Shown in pieces: positions 62,238 through 64,000 of a DNA stretch of 64,000 nucleotides (positions are counted from its first letter, which is position 1; each line of letters begins with the position of its first letter). The DNA is from Caballeronia cordobensis (GTDB taxonomy: Bacteria; Pseudomonadota; Gammaproteobacteria; Burkholderiales; Burkholderiaceae): the NCBI RefSeq assembly GCF_001544575.2, contig NZ_FCNY02000008.1:333236-397235 (forward strand). The letters are read 5' to 3'. The notes beneath the pieces are model-generated. The model was not told the origin of the DNA, made no database searches, and worked only from the letters and a program-made list of their open reading frames with translations. A program made the translations under genes and the position numbers.

Positions 62238-63910
62238 AATGTCACGGCCATATCAAGATGTCGTAGCGGCAGCCATTTAGAAATGTCGTGTTTCGAGGGT
62301 TAAGAGATTCGTTTGCAGTGGGTTCCAGCTCACGCCGTGTCGAAGCGTTGAGTCTGAACCGGCAAGACGCTTACGGCTATTGCACTGTCCTTGGCAGACC
62401 GACGGCCAGGTTTGCGGGACTGCTGAGCGAGCGGCCTACTTTGCGCAAGATCCAGAATCACCTGTTCGATATCGGCCTGCGTGAAGTCTCGCTGCTTCTT
62501 CTTGCCAGGCTGAAGTGCGTTTCGGCGGGTTCGAGTCGAATCGCCGCGATGGGTTCGAGAGGGCGCTTTACCGATCGGACTGTTGTCGCGCTGCGCTTGA
62601 ATGGCTTGCGCGACTTGCAGCGCATGACCCAGGCGCTTGTGCTCGACCACGGCGCCTTGGTCGATTTCTGCCAACCGATCGTACTGCCTGCTGGGCAACA
62701 TACGACCGTCGGCCCGGATTTCGATGCGCCCATCCGGGTACTCCCATACCTCGATATAGCGGTCGATCAGCTTGCGGTTCTGGGGCGTGTCCTCCAGCAA
62801 ATACATCACGCGATCGTATTGCACCGTGAGCGACTTCGTCACTTTGCGCGGCTCGCGCCACGTCAGAACCAGATCAAGACTCTCGTCGGCCCGCAGCGGC
62901 CGGTGAGTATCGAACGCGCTTCTCGGTGGCTTGGCAAAGCGCGCGTGGTAGGCGGCCATGAAGCAGGGCGCATACGCATTGGCGTCTGCTACCGTGTTGA
63001 TGCCGCGCAGGCGCAACTCCTTGACCAACCGGTCCTGCAAGGTCAGATGCGCACGCTCCACGCGGCCCTTGGCGGGGCTCGAATTGGCGCAGAACACGTC
63101 GATGTTCAGCTCGTACATCGCACGGCCGAACGGCGTCACTCGGCTTCCCGTTTTACCCGGGCTCACATTGCGAAACACGCTGGCGCGGTCACTGTAGAAC
63201 GCAACGGGCTTGCCGTGGCGCTCGATGTACGCACGCGTCGCCTCAAAATAGCTGAAGGTCGATTCGGTCGCGGTGAAATGCAGTTGCATCAGCCGGCTTG
63301 TCGCGTCGTCCACGTACACCAGCAGCATGCATTGCGGCGCCCGGTCTTCAAACCACCGATGCTCACTGCCGTCGATCTGAATCAGCTCACCCAGACACGC
63401 ACGCCGGGCGCGCGGCTGATACACCTTGGGCGGGCGCTGCCGGCGCGGTACCCACAGGCCCGCATCCGTCATGAGCTTCCTGACGGTTTCCTTGGCCAAC
63501 CGGATGCCGTGGCATTCCCATAGCTTCTCGCAGGCCAGGGTCGGCCCAAAATCGGCATAGCGCTCGCGGATGATCGTCAGCGCGCGCCGCGCCAATTCCA
63601 CCTCCAGCCGCCGGTTGCCCGGGCCACCCCGTTTGCGCGAGATCAGGCCTGCCGCGCCCGACTCCCGGTATCGAATCACCAGCCGCTCGATCTGCCGTAC
63701 CGTCAGGCCCAGGCGTTCAGCCGCACGTCCGGGCTTCAGCCCCATGTCTACCACGGCCTGGATCACCTTCAGACGGTCGAGTTCGCGCATGCTCAATGTC
63801 ACCAGTGTCGCTCGTTGCATCGCCAGCTCCGAGATCCCGCAAGGAACCGACAAGCATATCGAACCCAAAACACGACATTTCTATCTGGCTAGAACGCGAC
63901 ATTTCTATAA
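62238..63910. mobile_element. Complete ISNCY-type insertion sequence
   Basis: One transposase gene flanked by inverted terminal sequences: AGAAATGTCGTGTTT at 62279-62293 (left) and its exact reverse complement at 63868-63882 (right). Each end holds a second copy of the ATGTCG element about 22-25 bases further out (62258 area and 63892-63906). The tandem arrangement of the recognition sequence is characteristic of this element. The outer limits are estimates. Confidence 0.75.
62330..63820 (-). CDS. ISNCY-family DDE transposase
   Basis: About 496 aa from an ATG with GGAGCTG. The N-terminal helix-turn-helix reads AAERLGLTVRQIERLVIRYR. The integrase-core region has IQIDGSEHRWFEDRAPQCML, LLVYVDDATSRLMQLHF and FCANSSPAKGRVERAHLTLQ (D, D, E). 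The last ~90 residues are basic (KKKQRDFTQADIEQ). It reads from the right end toward the left. The length is normal for the family, and the frame is intact. Confidence 0.93.
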   Translation of the reverse strand: MQRATLVTLSMRELDRLKVIQAVVDMGLKPGRAAERLGLTVRQIERLVIRYRESGAAGLISRKRGGPGNRRLEVELARRALTIIRERYADFGPTLACEKLWECHGIRLAKETVRKLMTDAGLWVPRRQRPPKVYQPRARRACLGELIQIDGSEHRWFEDRAPQCMLLVYVDDATSRLMQLHFTATESTFSYFEATRAYIERHGKPVAFYSDRASVFRNVSPGKTGSRVTPFGRAMYELNIDVFCANSSPAKGRVERAHLTLQDRLVKELRLRGINTVADANAYAPCFMAAYHARFAKPPRSAFDTHRPLRADESLDLVLTWREPRKVTKSLTVQYDRVMYLLEDTPQNRKLIDRYIEVWEYPDGRIEIRADGRMLPSRQYDRLAEIDQGAVVEHKRLGHALQVAQAIQAQRDNSPIGKAPSRTHRGDSTRTRRNALQPGKKKQRDFTQADIEQVILDLAQSRPLAQQSRKPGRRSAKDSAIAVSVLPVQTQRFDTA

Positions 63911-64000
63911 AGCTCCAACAAGTAATGTCACGGCCAGATTGAAATGTCGTAGCGGCAGCTAAATACAGATGTCGTACTTGTTCTGTGTTTGGTTCTCACA
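63911..64000. mobile_element. Left-end-like sequence of a second ISNCY-like element (cut by window end)
   Basis: AATGTCACGGCC and GATGTCG/AAATGTCGTAGCGGCAGC (63923-63960) match the left end of the preceding element at 62238-62272 closely, then diverge. It follows directly on the right end of the complete copy, so two related elements, or one element plus a solo end, lie head to tail. Confidence 0.55.

Overview
The window is GC-rich, densely coded chromosome of a Burkholderiaceae-type beta-proteobacterium (Caballeronia/Paraburkholderia/Burkholderia style). I base this on codon use, the hydroxyquinol and Rieske/polyamine-ABC catabolic modules, the paired NCS1 permeases and the IS110/ISNCY elements. 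I see no rRNA, tRNA or CRISPR.

Layout. 0-4.2 kb: an aromatic-catabolism operon (NTF2-like protein, maleylacetate reductase, hydroxyquinol 1,2-dioxygenase, TIM-barrel isomerase) facing an IclR regulator. 4.3-5.9 kb: gene debris, comprising an alpha/beta-hydrolase tail, a frameshifted glutamine-amidotransferase-like gene whose nucleophile is Ser, and an aminotransferase tail. 6.0-7.0 kb: a membrane-anchored protein of unknown function. 7.1-33.8 kb, minus strand: a complete-looking extracellular contractile injection system (eCIS, Afp/PVC-like). In transcription order it has a small DUF3467-like protein, an AAA+ ATPase, a 1619-aa DUF4157 protein with an embedded PD-(D/E)XK-like nuclease motif, a DUF4255 cap, one sheath, one tube, a tail chaperone, a GpE/DUF6760-like protein without its own start codon, a charged protein, a LysM tube-baseplate adaptor, gpD- and gpV-like hub and spike proteins, PAAR, gp25, two baseplate-J proteins and a gpI protein fused to a beta-propeller. 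It also has three paralogous proteins with a shared N-terminal motif, one carrying HxH fibre-like repeats. 33.9-35.0 kb: a sigma54-dependent activator. Between it and the eCIS operon lie palindromes at enhancer distance from a good -24/-12 match, so I infer sigma54 control of the injection system.

35.2-49.9 kb: a second catabolic region. It has a PhyH-like oxygenase, a Rieske oxygenase with its flavin/[2Fe-2S] reductase, a second Rieske oxygenase, a polyamine-type ABC transporter (PotABCD-like), a flavin monooxygenase, a RidA-like protein, a DUF1028 protein, an ArgE-like deacylase and two related LysR regulators. Similar sequence motifs occur in three of its promoter regions, suggesting one regulon for importing and oxidising a nitrogenous, possibly N-methylated or N-acylated, compound.

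49.9-52.4 kb: a small membrane ORF, a decayed second copy of the 4.5-5.2 kb sequence, a ParD-like antitoxin remnant and a repeat-containing lipoprotein. 52.7-60.1 kb: two NCS1-family nucleobase-type permeases, an amidase, a hybrid histidine kinase and a convergent response regulator broken by a one-base frameshift. 60.2-64 kb: a TetR gene whose 5' end was replaced by an ISNCY end, an IS110 element, a complete ISNCY element and the start of another ISNCY-like end at the window edge.
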